Shown here one piece after another: positions 32,072 to 40,417 of a stretch of 44,825 bases of DNA. This DNA is from AVCC01 sp039920865 (GTDB lineage: Bacteria > Pseudomonadota > Gammaproteobacteria > Burkholderiales > Burkholderiaceae_D): positions 1 through 44,825 of the forward strand of contig JBDSCZ010000287.1 in NCBI GenBank assembly GCA_039920865.1, given 5' to 3'. Numbering within the stretch: position 1 is the stretch's first letter; each line of letters opens with the position of its first letter. The notes beneath the pieces were generated by a model. It saw only the letters and a list, made by a program, of their open reading frames with translations. It was not told the origin of the DNA and made no database searches. Both the position numbers and the translations under genes were made by a program.

Positions 32072-33058
32072 TCAGTGATTGCGTTTGACTGCAAAGCTGG
32101 ATAATTCTAGCAAAGAATTTTTGAATCGACTATCTGGCCATGACGCCAGCGCTGCAGTTGCTTTTGCAGCTGCCTGCAGGGCCTGACTTGTGGTGTATTC
32201 GATTGCGCCGGAGTTGGTGATGGCATCGAGGATCTGATCGAAATGCTGCTCGTCGCCGTTTTCGATGCAGGCGCGTACCAGTTCGCACTGTGCCGGCGTG
32301 CCATGTTGCATCAGGTAAATCAATGGCAGCGTCGGCTTGCCTTCGCGCAGGTCGTCGCCGACATTCTTGCCAATCTCGGCAGCATTGCCGGAGTAGTCCA
32401 GCACGTCGTCGATCAACTGAAAGGCGGTACCCAAAGAACGGCCGTATTCGGCGGCGGCTTCAATATCATCGTCAGAAGCACCCGCGACCCGCGCCCCCAG
32501 TTGCGCTGCCGCCTCGAACAATTTGGCGGTCTTGGAACGAATGACCTGCAAGTAGCGTTCTTCGGTTACTGCCGCATCGTGCATATTGATCAATTGCAGA
32601 ACCTCGCCTTCGGCAAGCACGTTGGTAGCATCGGACAGAATGCGCATGACCTCAATGTCGTCGATGGCGACCATCATCTGGAAAGCGCGTGAGTGGAGAA
32701 AGTCGCCCACCAAGACGGACGCAGCATTGCCGAATAGCGCATTGGCAGTTTTTCGTCCGCGCCGCAGCGAGGACTCGTCGACCACATCGTCGTGCAGCAA
32801 GGTAGCCGTGTGGATTAGTTCAACTACGGCTGCGAGTTCATGGTGGTGGGTGCCAGTGTAGCCGTGTGCATTTGCGACTAGCAAGAGCAGTTGCGGGCGT
32901 ATGCGCTTGCCACCGGCGCCGATGATGTACTGGGCAATCTGGTTGATGAGCGCAACATCGGAATGTAGGCGCTTACGAATCACGCGGTTGACGGCGTCCA
33001 TGTCGGCGCTGATCGATTGTAGCGAGTTGCTGGTGGTGAGGTCGGTTGCGGTAGACAA
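32072..33058 (-). CDS. ispB: Polyprenyl (octaprenyl) diphosphate synthase
   Basis: Trans-prenyltransferase elongating farnesyl diphosphate to the side chain of ubiquinone. The 328 residues include GGKRIRPQLLLL, the first aspartate-rich motif LLHDDVVDES (substrate Mg2+ site), SRAFQMMV (chain-length region upstream), and the second motif AFQLIDDVLDYSG, then GDDLREGKPTLPLIYL. These are the normal catalytic blocks. It is divergent from rplU, the common arrangement (ispB/rplU-rpmA) in proteobacteria. Chain length (octaprenyl is usual for betaproteobacteria) is inferred. Within the window it relates to coq7 through ubiquinone synthesis. Confidence 0.94.
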   Translation of the reverse strand: MSTATDLTTSNSLQSISADMDAVNRVIRKRLHSDVALINQIAQYIIGAGGKRIRPQLLLLVANAHGYTGTHHHELAAVVELIHTATLLHDDVVDESSLRRGRKTANALFGNAASVLVGDFLHSRAFQMMVAIDDIEVMRILSDATNVLAEGEVLQLINMHDAAVTEERYLQVIRSKTAKLFEAAAQLGARVAGASDDDIEAAAEYGRSLGTAFQLIDDVLDYSGNAAEIGKNVGDDLREGKPTLPLIYLMQHGTPAQCELVRACIENGDEQHFDQILDAITNSGAIEYTTSQALQAAAKATAALASWPDSRFKNSLLELSSFAVKRNH

Positions 33059-33210
33059 GATGGTGCCTGTAAAAAATCATCAATTGCGGGGATTATACGA
33101 TGACAATATCATTGCGATGTGATCCGTTTCGACTGTTGGTCGGGAGCGAGATTGCCATCGGGGCGCGACGCCAATCGTCCATGCGTTGCTAGCGACGCGA
33201 GCGAATATCT

Positions 33211-33244
33211 GGAGTATCGTTAATTTACTGTGTATAGCCGCATA
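33211..33244 (-). repeat. Dispersed element copy 5 (TATGCGG-N20-ATACTCC)
   Basis: On the minus strand: TATGCGG (33244-33238), 20 bases, ATACTCC (33217-33211). Both half-sites are consensus, but the centre differs from other copies, so the half-sites and spacing appear to be what is conserved. It lies in the ispB-rplU divergent region, next to an AT-rich stretch (33245-33290). Confidence 0.6.
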
Positions 33245-33357
33245 TGTCACATGCATATATTTAAAATACATCCATGTGTATTATAAATTTCCGGAGCCTG
33301 CTGTGGGTGACCCGGTAATGCGCGCCACATTTGCGCGGTAATCGGCGGCGGCAAATT

Positions 33358-33386
33358 TTGACCGGCGCTGCAAGTCCATGTATAAT
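33358..33386 (+). promoter_or_regulatory. Sigma-70 promoter of rplU-rpmA-obgE
   Basis: TTGACC (33358-33363), a 17-base spacer and TATAAT (33381-33386), a near-consensus promoter about 80 bases before the rplU ATG. Confidence 0.85.
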
Positions 33387-33465
33387 TTGCGGTTCTCCGT
33401 ATTAGGCAAACATTTTTTTGCTTAATTCTGGGAAAAGTTTATTCAATCATTTGATGAGGTTCCAC

Positions 33466-33777
33466 ATGTACGCGGTCATAAAAACCGGTGGCAAACAATA
33501 TAAAGTTGTCGCTGGTGAAAAATTTAAAGTAGAACAGATACCTGCAGACATTGGCTCCGAAATCACCCTAGATCAAGTGCTCGCAGTGGGCTCAGGTGAC
33601 ACCATTAAATTTGGTGCTCCGCTGGTTGAAGGTGCAACGGTGCTGGTTACGGTAGTGGCCCAAGGGCGTCACGATAAGGTCAAGATTTTCAAGATGCGTC
33701 GTCGTAAGCATTACCAGAAGCATCAAGGCCATCGTCAAAATTATACCGAACTGCAAATCGTCTCCATCAACGCTTGA
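33466..33777 (+). CDS. rplU: 50S ribosomal protein L21
   Basis: 23S rRNA-binding protein of the large subunit. 103 residues from ATG 33466 (GAGGT upstream), starting MYAVIKTGGKQYKV, with the conserved end HDKVKIFKMRRRKHYQKHQGH, in part KVKIFKMRRRKHY, and YTELQIVSI. An upstream in-frame start would add 16 residues foreign to the family. It is first in the rplU-rpmA-obgE unit under the promoter at 33358. Confidence 0.97.
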   Translation: MYAVIKTGGKQYKVVAGEKFKVEQIPADIGSEITLDQVLAVGSGDTIKFGAPLVEGATVLVTVVAQGRHDKVKIFKMRRRKHYQKHQGHRQNYTELQIVSINA

Positions 33778-33823
33778 TTTAATGCAGCGTTGATCGAGTT
33801 AACCAGACACTAAGGAGTTTCAA

Positions 33824-34096
33824 ATGGCACATAAAAAAGGCGGCGGCACTACGCGCAACGGTCGTGATTCCGAGTCAAAACGACTTGGCGTAAAGGTCTA
33901 CGGCGGCCAGGCAATCAATGCCGGTGGCATCATCATTCGCCAACGCGGTACTAAAGTACATCCTGGCGACAATGTCGGCATGGGCAAAGATCACACTTTG
34001 TTCGCACTGATCCAAGGCAAAGTGCAGTTTGTTATCAAAGGTGCATTGCAGCGCCAGTTCGTAACAGTTGTACCTGCGACAGTAGTACCTGCGTAA
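33824..34096 (+). CDS. rpmA: 50S ribosomal protein L27
   Basis: Large-subunit protein whose N-terminus reaches the peptidyl-transferase centre. 90 residues, opening with AHKKGGGTTRNGRDSESKRLG, in part KKGGGTTRNGRDS, then GGIIIRQRGTKVHPG, all family signatures. No N-terminal cleavage extension of the Firmicutes type is present. The ATG follows TAAGGAG. It is 46 bases after rplU. Confidence 0.97.
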   Translation: MAHKKGGGTTRNGRDSESKRLGVKVYGGQAINAGGIIIRQRGTKVHPGDNVGMGKDHTLFALIQGKVQFVIKGALQRQFVTVVPATVVPA

Positions 34097-34191
34097 GCAT
34101 CGTTTGTAACGATTGCGCAGTGTAAGGCGAAAGCCTTCAATCGAAAGGCTCTGCCCAAGGTAGGGCCTTTTTAGTTTTCTGGCGGCACAAC

Positions 34192-35301
34192 ATGAAGTTT
34201 ATCGACGAAGCAAAAATTGAAGTCATTGCTGGTGACGGCGGCAACGGCGTCGCGTCATTCTGTCGCGAAAAATTCAGACCTTTCGGCGGTCCGGACGGCG
34301 GCGATGGCGGTAAGGGCGGCAGCATTTATGCGGTGGCCGATCGCAACATCAATACGCTGGTGGATTTTCGTTTCTCCAAGTTGCACAAAGCGCGTAACGG
34401 TGAAAACGGCCGGGGTGCAGATTGTTACGGCAAGGGTGCCGATGACATCATGCTGCGCATGCCGGTCGGTACATTGATCGCCGATTACAACACTGGCGAA
34501 GCGATTGCTGATCTGACCGAGCACGGTCAGGAAGTCTTGCTGTCCAAGGGTGGCGAGGGCGGTTGGGGCAATATTCACTTCAAATCTTCGACCAACCGGG
34601 CGCCACGCCAAAAGGGCGACGGCAAGGAAGGCGAGCGGCGCGAACTGCGGCTGGAATTGAAAGTGCTGGCTGACGTCGGTCTGCTAGGCATGCCAAATGC
34701 CGGTAAGTCGACCTTCATCACAGCGGTCTCGAATGCGAAACCGAAGATAGCCGATTACCCCTTCACTACATTGCACCCGAATCTGGGTGTAGTGCGCGTC
34801 AGTCATGAGAAAAGTTTTGTGATTGCCGATGTGCCGGGCTTGATTGAAGGCGCGGCCGAAGGCGCCGGTCTGGGACACCAGTTCCTGCGCCATTTGCAGC
34901 GTACCGGATTGCTGCTGCATATCGTCGATCTGGCCTCGTTCGATGACGCGGTCGATCCGGTCAAGGAGGCCAAGGCACTGGTCAAGGAGCTGAAGAAATA
35001 CGACGAGTCGCTAGTCAACAAACCACGCTGGCTGGTCTTGAATAAGCTGGACGTGGTGCCGGAAGATGAGCGCAAGAAGCGCGTCAAGGATTTCATCAAG
35101 CGCTTTGCCTGGAAAGGCCCGGTATTTGAAATTTCCGCCCTCAATCGCGAGGGCTGTGAGGCGCTGGTAACGGCGATTTATCAGCATCTTGAAGAAAAGC
35201 GCAATGCCGAGCACCGCGCCGAAGAGACGCAAATGACCGAAGAGGCGCGCGGAATCGCATCGATCGATCCGGACGATCCACGCTTCAAGATAATCGATTA
35301 A
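34192..35301 (+). CDS. obgE: Obg-family GTPase, ribosome assembly and stress
   Basis: Essential GTPase that binds the 50S subunit and ties ribosome maturation to growth state. The 369 residues comprise the glycine-rich Obg fold (1-158: GDGGNGVASFCREKF, GPDGGDGGKGG, KGGEGGWGN), a G domain with G1 GMPNAGKS (166-173), G3 DVPGLIEGAAEGAGLG (213 onward) and G4 NKLD (284-287), and an acidic C-terminus. It is third in rplU-rpmA-obgE, the standard order, with a weak hairpin in the 95-base gap that could attenuate read-through. Confidence 0.97.
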   Translation: MKFIDEAKIEVIAGDGGNGVASFCREKFRPFGGPDGGDGGKGGSIYAVADRNINTLVDFRFSKLHKARNGENGRGADCYGKGADDIMLRMPVGTLIADYNTGEAIADLTEHGQEVLLSKGGEGGWGNIHFKSSTNRAPRQKGDGKEGERRELRLELKVLADVGLLGMPNAGKSTFITAVSNAKPKIADYPFTTLHPNLGVVRVSHEKSFVIADVPGLIEGAAEGAGLGHQFLRHLQRTGLLLHIVDLASFDDAVDPVKEAKALVKELKKYDESLVNKPRWLVLNKLDVVPEDERKKRVKDFIKRFAWKGPVFEISALNREGCEALVTAIYQHLEEKRNAEHRAEETQMTEEARGIASIDPDDPRFKIID

Positions 35302-35326
35302 GCTGTATTTCCATATGGATCCCAAG

Positions 35327-35361
35327 AACGGCGGAACGGCGAGTGCCGCTACCGCCGTTTT
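35327..35361 (+). terminator. Probable intrinsic terminator after obgE
   Basis: AACGGCGG (35327-35334) pairs with CCGCCGTT (35352-35359); a nested CGGC-GAGT-GCCG (35337-35348) fits inside. A short T run (35358-35361) follows. It would separate rplU-rpmA-obgE from proB. Confidence 0.6.
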
Positions 35362-35451
35362 CGATGCGGCGGCAAGCGCGCATACGCGCGCCGATTGTTG
35401 CGCCGATTAGTTGATCCTTGACTGTTTTTTTCAGTGGCAGTTCCCGAAAAT

Positions 35452-36570
35452 ATGCACTCTGTTATTCAAAATGCCAAACGGCTGGTAATTAAAGTGGGCT
35501 CTTCGCTGGTGACCAACGATGGGCGCGGTCTGGATCATGCTGCTATCGCAAAATGGGCCGATCAAATCGCCCGCTTGCGTCAGCTGGGCAAGGAAGTGGT
35601 GCTGGTCAGTTCCGGAGCGATTGCCGAAGGCATGCTGCGACTCGGCTTCGAGAAGCGTCCGACCGGCATCGACAAGTTGCAAGCCTGTGCTGCAGTAGGG
35701 CAGATGGGTCTGGCCCACATCTACGAAACCAGTTTTCAGGCGCACGGCCTGCGTACCGCACAGGTGCTGCTAACCCATGCCGACCTGGCGCACCGTGAGC
35801 GTTACCTGAATGCGCGCTCGACCCTGTTTACTTTGCTACGCCTGGGAGTGGTGCCGATCATCAACGAAAATGACACTGTGGTCACCGACGAGATCAAGTT
35901 CGGCGACAACGATACCCTGGGTGCCCTGGTGGCGAATCTGATCGAGGGCGATGCGTTGATCATCCTGACCGACCAGCAAGGCCTGTACACTGCCGACCCG
36001 CGTAAAGACCCGGATGCAGTATTCGTGCATCGGGCGAACGCAGGCGATCTGGCGCTGGAAACCATGGCCGGCGGCGCCGGCAGCAGTCTTGGACGCGGTG
36101 GCATGCTGACCAAGATACTGGCGGCAAAGCGGGCAGCCCGTTCCGGCGCTCATACGGTCATTGCCTGGGGGCGTGAGGAAGATGTGCTGACCCGTTTGGC
36201 TGCAGGGGAATTAATTGGCACGCAGTTGACCGCACAAACCGGGCAACTGACCGCGCGCAAACAGTGGATGTCAGATCATTTACAGACTGCCGGCAAGGTC
36301 GTGCTGGACGCGGGCGCGGTACAAAAAGTGAGGGAAGAAGGGAAATCCCTGTTGCCGATCGGCGTCATCCATGTACACGGCCAGTTCGGTCGGGGCGAAG
36401 TTATTACCTGCATCGATGAAGACGGGCGAGCAGTGGCACGCGGATTGACCAACTATTCGAGTTCGGATGCGCGCCGCATTATCCGGCACCCTTCAGGCGA
36501 CATCGAATCGATCCTGGGCTTCATAGAAGAGCCCGAACTGATCCACCGCGATAATCTGGTACTTCTTTGA
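35452..36570 (+). CDS. proB: Glutamate 5-kinase
   Basis: First enzyme of proline synthesis, phosphorylating glutamate, and the feedback target of proline. 372 residues from ATG 35452; a GTG 18 bases earlier (35434) would add six residues. The amino acid kinase domain (about 1-255) has VIKVGSSLVTNDGRG, VSSGAIAEGMLRLG, INENDTVVTDEIKFGDNDTLGA in parts INENDTVV and FGDNDTLGALVA, and DQQGLYTADPR. A PUA domain follows (about 280-360; GKVVLDAGAVQKV, GLTNYSSSDARRI), as in the E. coli enzyme. Its placement after obgE is typical of Burkholderiales. Confidence 0.95.
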   Translation: MHSVIQNAKRLVIKVGSSLVTNDGRGLDHAAIAKWADQIARLRQLGKEVVLVSSGAIAEGMLRLGFEKRPTGIDKLQACAAVGQMGLAHIYETSFQAHGLRTAQVLLTHADLAHRERYLNARSTLFTLLRLGVVPIINENDTVVTDEIKFGDNDTLGALVANLIEGDALIILTDQQGLYTADPRKDPDAVFVHRANAGDLALETMAGGAGSSLGRGGMLTKILAAKRAARSGAHTVIAWGREEDVLTRLAAGELIGTQLTAQTGQLTARKQWMSDHLQTAGKVVLDAGAVQKVREEGKSLLPIGVIHVHGQFGRGEVITCIDEDGRAVARGLTNYSSSDARRIIRHPSGDIESILGFIEEPELIHRDNLVLL

Positions 36571-36621
36571 ACCCGGCCCGGTTCCGCAGCGACAGCAATG
36601 CCGGGCTGTTCTTAGCGTTAG

Positions 36622-37182
36622 TTAATCGCTGGAAATCGGCATTGGGCGCCGGTTGCGTATCCTGTCGATGATCTCCGCTGCCTTCCCTGCAAGTTGGCCG
36701 TCGCGGCAGAAATAATCCTGAGCCAGCGTCACGTGTTGCCGGTTTGCGGCATTCTTGAAAATTGGCTGCCACTCGTCGCGCCTGGCACGCGACCAACTGC
36801 CGTCTGCACGGCCGAATGCATACAGTTTCTTTTCGAACGACTGGCAGCGGATCCCTTCATAACTGATACTGCTGGCACCATTGCTGCTTTTCGCCACCAG
36901 CGTGTAACGCACCACGCCGTCGGTTCCGACCGTCAGCGTTCTGGGGTCGATATGGAAGCTTTGGGACGTATTCGGAGTGATGGCGAAGTGCAGCAATAGA
37001 TTGGGATCGGGAGCCACCGGCAGTTCTGCCGCTAGCTCCTGCCATGGTTTGACCTTGTTGCTTTCTTCGTCGGGCGATTGAGACTGCGCCATTGCATTAC
37101 TGGACAGCAGGACCAGCAAAGCGGTTGTCAGAAAAACGGCAGGTGTGCTGCGCGCCTCAGTAAATAGATTGCTTATTTGCAT
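36622..37182 (-). CDS. CNP1-like family exported protein
   Basis: 186 residues from the ATG at 37182; another in-frame ATG at 37197 overlaps the rppH stop (ATGAGTAA) and could be the coupled start instead. The N-terminus holds a hydrophobic export segment (TPAVFLTTALLVLLSSNAMA, about 13-32) with a likely signal peptidase I site after AMA. The mature part (HFAITPNTSQSFHIDPRTL, in part SQSFHIDPRTL; RYTLVAKSSNGASSISYEGIRC, in part ISYEGIRC; YCF-like QDYFCRDGQL) matches the CNP1-like family, betaproteobacterial periplasmic proteins of unknown function. It follows rppH on the minus strand and converges with proB. Confidence 0.82.
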   Translation of the reverse strand: MQISNLFTEARSTPAVFLTTALLVLLSSNAMAQSQSPDEESNKVKPWQELAAELPVAPDPNLLLHFAITPNTSQSFHIDPRTLTVGTDGVVRYTLVAKSSNGASSISYEGIRCQSFEKKLYAFGRADGSWSRARRDEWQPIFKNAANRQHVTLAQDYFCRDGQLAGKAAEIIDRIRNRRPMPISSD

Positions 37183-37189
37183 GAAAATT

Positions 37190-37756
37190 TTACTCATCCT
37201 TGGATTCTGTATCCGGCATGTAGGGCGCATGTGGTTGACGCAAGTAGCGTGCTATCTGCCGCTGCGGCAGCGTCACGACCACCGGACGCGACAGGAAACG
37301 CGATAGTTCCTGTAGCGCTTTTTGGTAGACGTCGCGCTTGAACTCGATTACGACGTCCAGTGGCACCCAATAATCGTGCCAGCGCCACGCATCGAATTCC
37401 GGATGCGTGCTGATGCGCAGATTGACATCGCTATCGCGACCAACCATGCGTAACAGGAACCAGATCTGCTTTTGGCCGCGATAGTGGCCACGGATTTCAC
37501 GCTTGATGAAATGGTCCGGCACCTCATAGCGCAGCCAATCGCGGGTGCGACCGACCACCCGTACATGTTCCGGTCGCAAACCGACTTCTTCTTCCAGTTC
37601 GCGAAACATCGCCTGCTCCGGAGATTCTCCGTACTTGATGCCGCCTTGCGGAAATTGCCACGAGTGCTCGCGCACCCGCTTGCCCCACCACACCTCGTTT
37701 TGTGTGTTGAGCAGGATAATGCCGACGTTGGGACGAAACCCTTCACGATCCAGCAT
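37190..37756 (-). CDS. rppH: RNA pyrophosphohydrolase (Nudix)
   Basis: Removes the 5' pyrophosphate from transcripts, triggering RNase E decay. 188 residues; the N-terminus MLDREGFRPNVGIIL is the RppH signature and the Nudix box GGIKYGESPEQAMFRELEEEVGL (about 38-60, catalytic glutamates of RELEEEVG) is intact. Downstream WLRYEVPDHFIKRE and KQIWFLLR are typical too. The C-terminus (about 150-188) is longer than in E. coli (176 aa). Divergent from proS, the usual betaproteobacterial arrangement, and overlapping the CNP1-like gene. Confidence 0.95.
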   Translation of the reverse strand: MLDREGFRPNVGIILLNTQNEVWWGKRVREHSWQFPQGGIKYGESPEQAMFRELEEEVGLRPEHVRVVGRTRDWLRYEVPDHFIKREIRGHYRGQKQIWFLLRMVGRDSDVNLRISTHPEFDAWRWHDYWVPLDVVIEFKRDVYQKALQELSRFLSRPVVVTLPQRQIARYLRQPHAPYMPDTESKDE

Positions 37757-37952
37757 ACTTTACCTCGAAACTTTCTGCCGCTAGCTGCACCTCATCCTGA
37801 ATTTGGCACCGGTAATGCATCGCGCGCACGCTGCCTGCGAGTGGCGTTGCACGGTGTCTTGAGCCAATTGTACGAAGATGTGATGCATCAGCCTGCGAAT
37901 ACTTTAAAATTGAGTTGATTATAACTCTCTCTTTTTAAAAGAATCCATCGTC

Positions 37953-39683
37953 ATGCGCGCTTCCCGTTTTTTCATTTCCACCCTCAAAGAAGCACCTTCA
38001 GATGCTGAAGTCGTCAGTCACAAGCTCATGGTGCGTGCCGGCATGGTCAAGCGCGTCGGCTCCGGTATCTATACTTATATGCCGATGGGCCTGCGCGTCA
38101 TTCGCAAGGTGGAGGCCATCGTGCGCGAAGAAATGGTGCGCGCCGGGGCTATCGAGATGTTGATGCCAGTGGTACAACCGGCCGAGTTATGGCAGGAGAC
38201 CGGTCGCTGGGACAAGATGGGGCCGGAACTGATGCGGGTCAAGGACCGGCACGGTCGCGACTATGCGATCCAGCCGACTTCGGAGGAAGTGATCACCGAT
38301 GTGGTGCGCTCCGAAATCAAGTCGTACCGTCAGTTGCCGCTCAATTTTTATCATATCCAGACCAAATTTCGCGACGAGCGCCGGCCGCGCTTCGGCTTGA
38401 TGCGCGGGCGCGAATTCACGATGAAGGATGCCTACTCGTTCGATCGCGATACGGCTGGCCTGAAGCAGTCGTATCAGCTGATGTACGACGCGTATGTGTG
38501 CATTTTCAATCGATTCGGTCTGCAATTCCGCGCGGTGGCGGCCGACAATGGCGCCATCGGCGGCACCGGTTCGCATGAATTTCACGTCATTACCGATACC
38601 GGCGAAGATGCCATCGTGTATTGCCCCAGTTCTGATTACGCGGCCAACATGGAGGCGGCGGAAGCGCTGCCGCTGGGCGCGCAGCGCGTCGCGGCAACCG
38701 AAGCGCTGGTCAAGACCGCCACCCCGGGCCAGGCGAAATGCGAGCAGGTCGCCGAGTATTTGAAGATTCCGCTGGAAAAAACAATTAAGTCGATCGTGCT
38801 GACGGTTGAAAAGCCGGAAGGCAAGGAAGTCTGGCTGCTGCTGTTGCGCGGCGACCACAATCTGAATGAAGTCAAAGTGAGCAAGATCCCCGGCATCGCC
38901 GGCTATCGTTTTGCCACCGAAGAGGAGATTTTGGAATGGTTCGGCTCCAGGCCCGGCTACCTGGGGCCGATCAACACCGTCAAGCCGGTCCGGCTGGTGG
39001 CCGACCGCACGGTGGCCAACATGAACGATTTCGTCTGCGGCGCAAATGCCGAGGATTTCCACTTCACCGGCGCCAACTGGGGCCGCGATCTGCCGGAGCC
39101 GATGGTCGCCGATTTGCGCGACGTGGTGGCCGGCGATCCGTCGCCGGATGGCAAAGGCATATTGGCGATCCAGCGCGGCATCGAGGTCGGGCATGTGTTT
39201 CAACTCGGCACCAGCTATTCCGAATCGATGAAGGCGACCTTCCTGGACGAGAACGGCAAGCCGCAACTGCTGCAAATGGGCTGTTACGGGATCGGCGTGA
39301 CGCGCATTCTGGGGGCGGCAATCGAGCAGAATTTTGACGACAAAGGTATCATCTGGCCGGCGTCGCTGGCGCCGTTCGAAGTGGTGCTGTGTCCGATGGG
39401 CTACGATCGTAGCGAAGCGGTCAAGCTCGAAACCGACCGGCTGTATGCCGAGTTGTTGGCTGCCGGCGTCGATGTGATGCTGGACGATCGCGGCGAGCGC
39501 CCGGGCGCGATGTTTGCAGACTGGGAATTGATTGGCGTGCCGCATCGGGTGGTGATCGGCGATCGCGGCCTGAAGGACGGCAAGCTGGAATACCAGGGCC
39601 GGCGCGATAGCGCGGCAACCGTGGTGCCGGCAGCGGAGATGTCGGACTTCGTTTGTGCCCGCCTGGCGGCTTCACGATCCTGA
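37953..39683 (+). CDS. proS: Prolyl-tRNA synthetase
   Basis: Class II aminoacyl-tRNA synthetase charging tRNA-Pro; 576 residues, normal for the bacterial type with an editing insertion. Motif 1 lies in RVIRKVEAIVREEMVRAGA, in part VEAIVREEMVRAGA, TSEEVITDV and FRDERRPRFGLMRGREF-MKDAYSF form the active-site motif 2 region, the YbaK-like INS domain spans about 225-400, motif 3 is CYGIGVTRILGAAIEQ, and an anticodon-binding domain completes the C-terminus (about 475-576). Start ATG 37953. A tRNA-Pro(CGG) gene lies 6 kb away, with no sign of a functional link. Confidence 0.97.
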   Translation: MRASRFFISTLKEAPSDAEVVSHKLMVRAGMVKRVGSGIYTYMPMGLRVIRKVEAIVREEMVRAGAIEMLMPVVQPAELWQETGRWDKMGPELMRVKDRHGRDYAIQPTSEEVITDVVRSEIKSYRQLPLNFYHIQTKFRDERRPRFGLMRGREFTMKDAYSFDRDTAGLKQSYQLMYDAYVCIFNRFGLQFRAVAADNGAIGGTGSHEFHVITDTGEDAIVYCPSSDYAANMEAAEALPLGAQRVAATEALVKTATPGQAKCEQVAEYLKIPLEKTIKSIVLTVEKPEGKEVWLLLLRGDHNLNEVKVSKIPGIAGYRFATEEEILEWFGSRPGYLGPINTVKPVRLVADRTVANMNDFVCGANAEDFHFTGANWGRDLPEPMVADLRDVVAGDPSPDGKGILAIQRGIEVGHVFQLGTSYSESMKATFLDENGKPQLLQMGCYGIGVTRILGAAIEQNFDDKGIIWPASLAPFEVVLCPMGYDRSEAVKLETDRLYAELLAAGVDVMLDDRGERPGAMFADWELIGVPHRVVIGDRGLKDGKLEYQGRRDSAATVVPAAEMSDFVCARLAASRS

Positions 39684-39710
39684 TATATTTTAATTTAATA
39701 GGGAGTATTT

Positions 39711-39752
39711 ATGAAGTCGTATAGTTATATTGCGGTAAATACATGCTTTTGA
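39711..39752 (+). CDS. Short upstream frame overlapping the transglycosylase start
   Basis: ATG 39711 follows GGGAG by 5 bases and encodes 13 residues (MKSYSYIAVNTCF), stopping at TGA 39750-39752. It overlaps the start of the transglycosylase (39743) by 10 bases in another frame. The downstream gene lacks its own good ribosome-binding site, so re-initiation or coupling through this mini-frame is plausible. The whole segment lies within and beside a dispersed element copy, so it may also be an accident of that element. Confidence 0.35.
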   Translation: MKSYSYIAVNTCF

Positions 39753-39762
39753 TTAATACTGG
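39729..39762 (+). repeat. Dispersed element copy 6 (ATTGCGG-N20-ATACTGG)
   Basis: ATTGCGG (39729-39735), 20 bases, ATACTGG (39756-39762). It spans the start codon of the lytic transglycosylase gene, the only copy that enters a coding sequence. GGAGTAT at 39702-39708 is an extra half-site in reverse orientation. Confidence 0.5.
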
Positions 39763-40372
39763 ATCAGTGTATGTAATATTCTCGCGACTTCTTCTGGGCG
39801 TTCTTCTGAGCGTCTGCCTGCCGGTGCAGGCGGGCAACCAGCAGGAAATCGCGCTGGCCGACTCGGTGCGGCTGGCACTGGCCCGGACGGTTGCGGATGG
39901 GCGCCCACCCAAGCCGCAGATCGAAGATGCCGGTGAGCGCAGCGAATATCTGCGCTGGCTGGGCGAGATGTCGCAGCGGCTGCAGCGGAGAATCCCCGAT
40001 CTGCAGATGCGGCAGGAATTTCTGGAGTCGGTCTGGTATGAAGCGACCCGCGCCGGACTCGATCCGGCCATGGTGCTGGGGCTGATTCAGGTCGAATCGG
40101 CATTCCGCAAATACGCGATGTCGATCGTCGGTGCCCGCGGTTACATGCAGGTGATGCCGTTCTGGACCCGGGTCATCGGCGACAGCGATCACAGCAAGCT
40201 GTTCCAGATGCAAGCCAATTTGCGCTATGGTTGCGCGATTCTGCGCATGTACGTCGATATGGAAAAGGGCAATCTGTACCTGGCCCTGGGCCGCTATAAC
40301 GGCAGCCGCGGCCGACCGGATTATCCGAATGCGGTGCTGGCGGCCTGGAACCGGTGGAAATTGCAAAGCTAG
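39743..40372 (+). CDS. Lytic transglycosylase (SLT domain), exported
   Basis: 209 residues. A signal peptide (about 1-30, IFSRLLLGVLLSVCLPVQAG) precedes a helical region and an SLT/lysozyme-fold domain (about 95-205): catalytic glutamate E118 in LGLIQVESAFRKYAMS, VGARGYMQVMPFW, NLRYGCAILRMYVD and LALGRYNGSRG. The motifs match family 1 lytic transglycosylases that cut peptidoglycan in the periplasm. Start ATG 39743 lies inside a dispersed repeat and lacks a good Shine-Dalgarno; the first 13 or so residues may come from that element, and a later start is possible. It lies between proS and lpxC. Confidence 0.88.
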   Translation: MLLINTGSVYVIFSRLLLGVLLSVCLPVQAGNQQEIALADSVRLALARTVADGRPPKPQIEDAGERSEYLRWLGEMSQRLQRRIPDLQMRQEFLESVWYEATRAGLDPAMVLGLIQVESAFRKYAMSIVGARGYMQVMPFWTRVIGDSDHSKLFQMQANLRYGCAILRMYVDMEKGNLYLALGRYNGSRGRPDYPNAVLAAWNRWKLQS

Positions 40373-40417
40373 ATTCTCATCTGTCAGCGCAGTGCCCTTA
40401 TTGGTAATAATAAAAAA

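Noticed and set aside
34122..34172. Hairpin and T run between rpmA and obgE
   Set aside because: Stem is short and interrupted; termination here would cut off obgE, so at most partial attenuation.
36576..36606. GCCCGG...CCGGGC stem between proB and the CNP1-like gene
   Set aside because: Only 6 base pairs around a 19-base loop and no T tract; not convincing as a terminator despite the convergent setting.
38187..39545. 452-codon minus-strand frame opposite proS
   Set aside because: Mirror of proS codons, rich in Arg/His/Gln, no recognisable motif; the + strand product is unmistakable.
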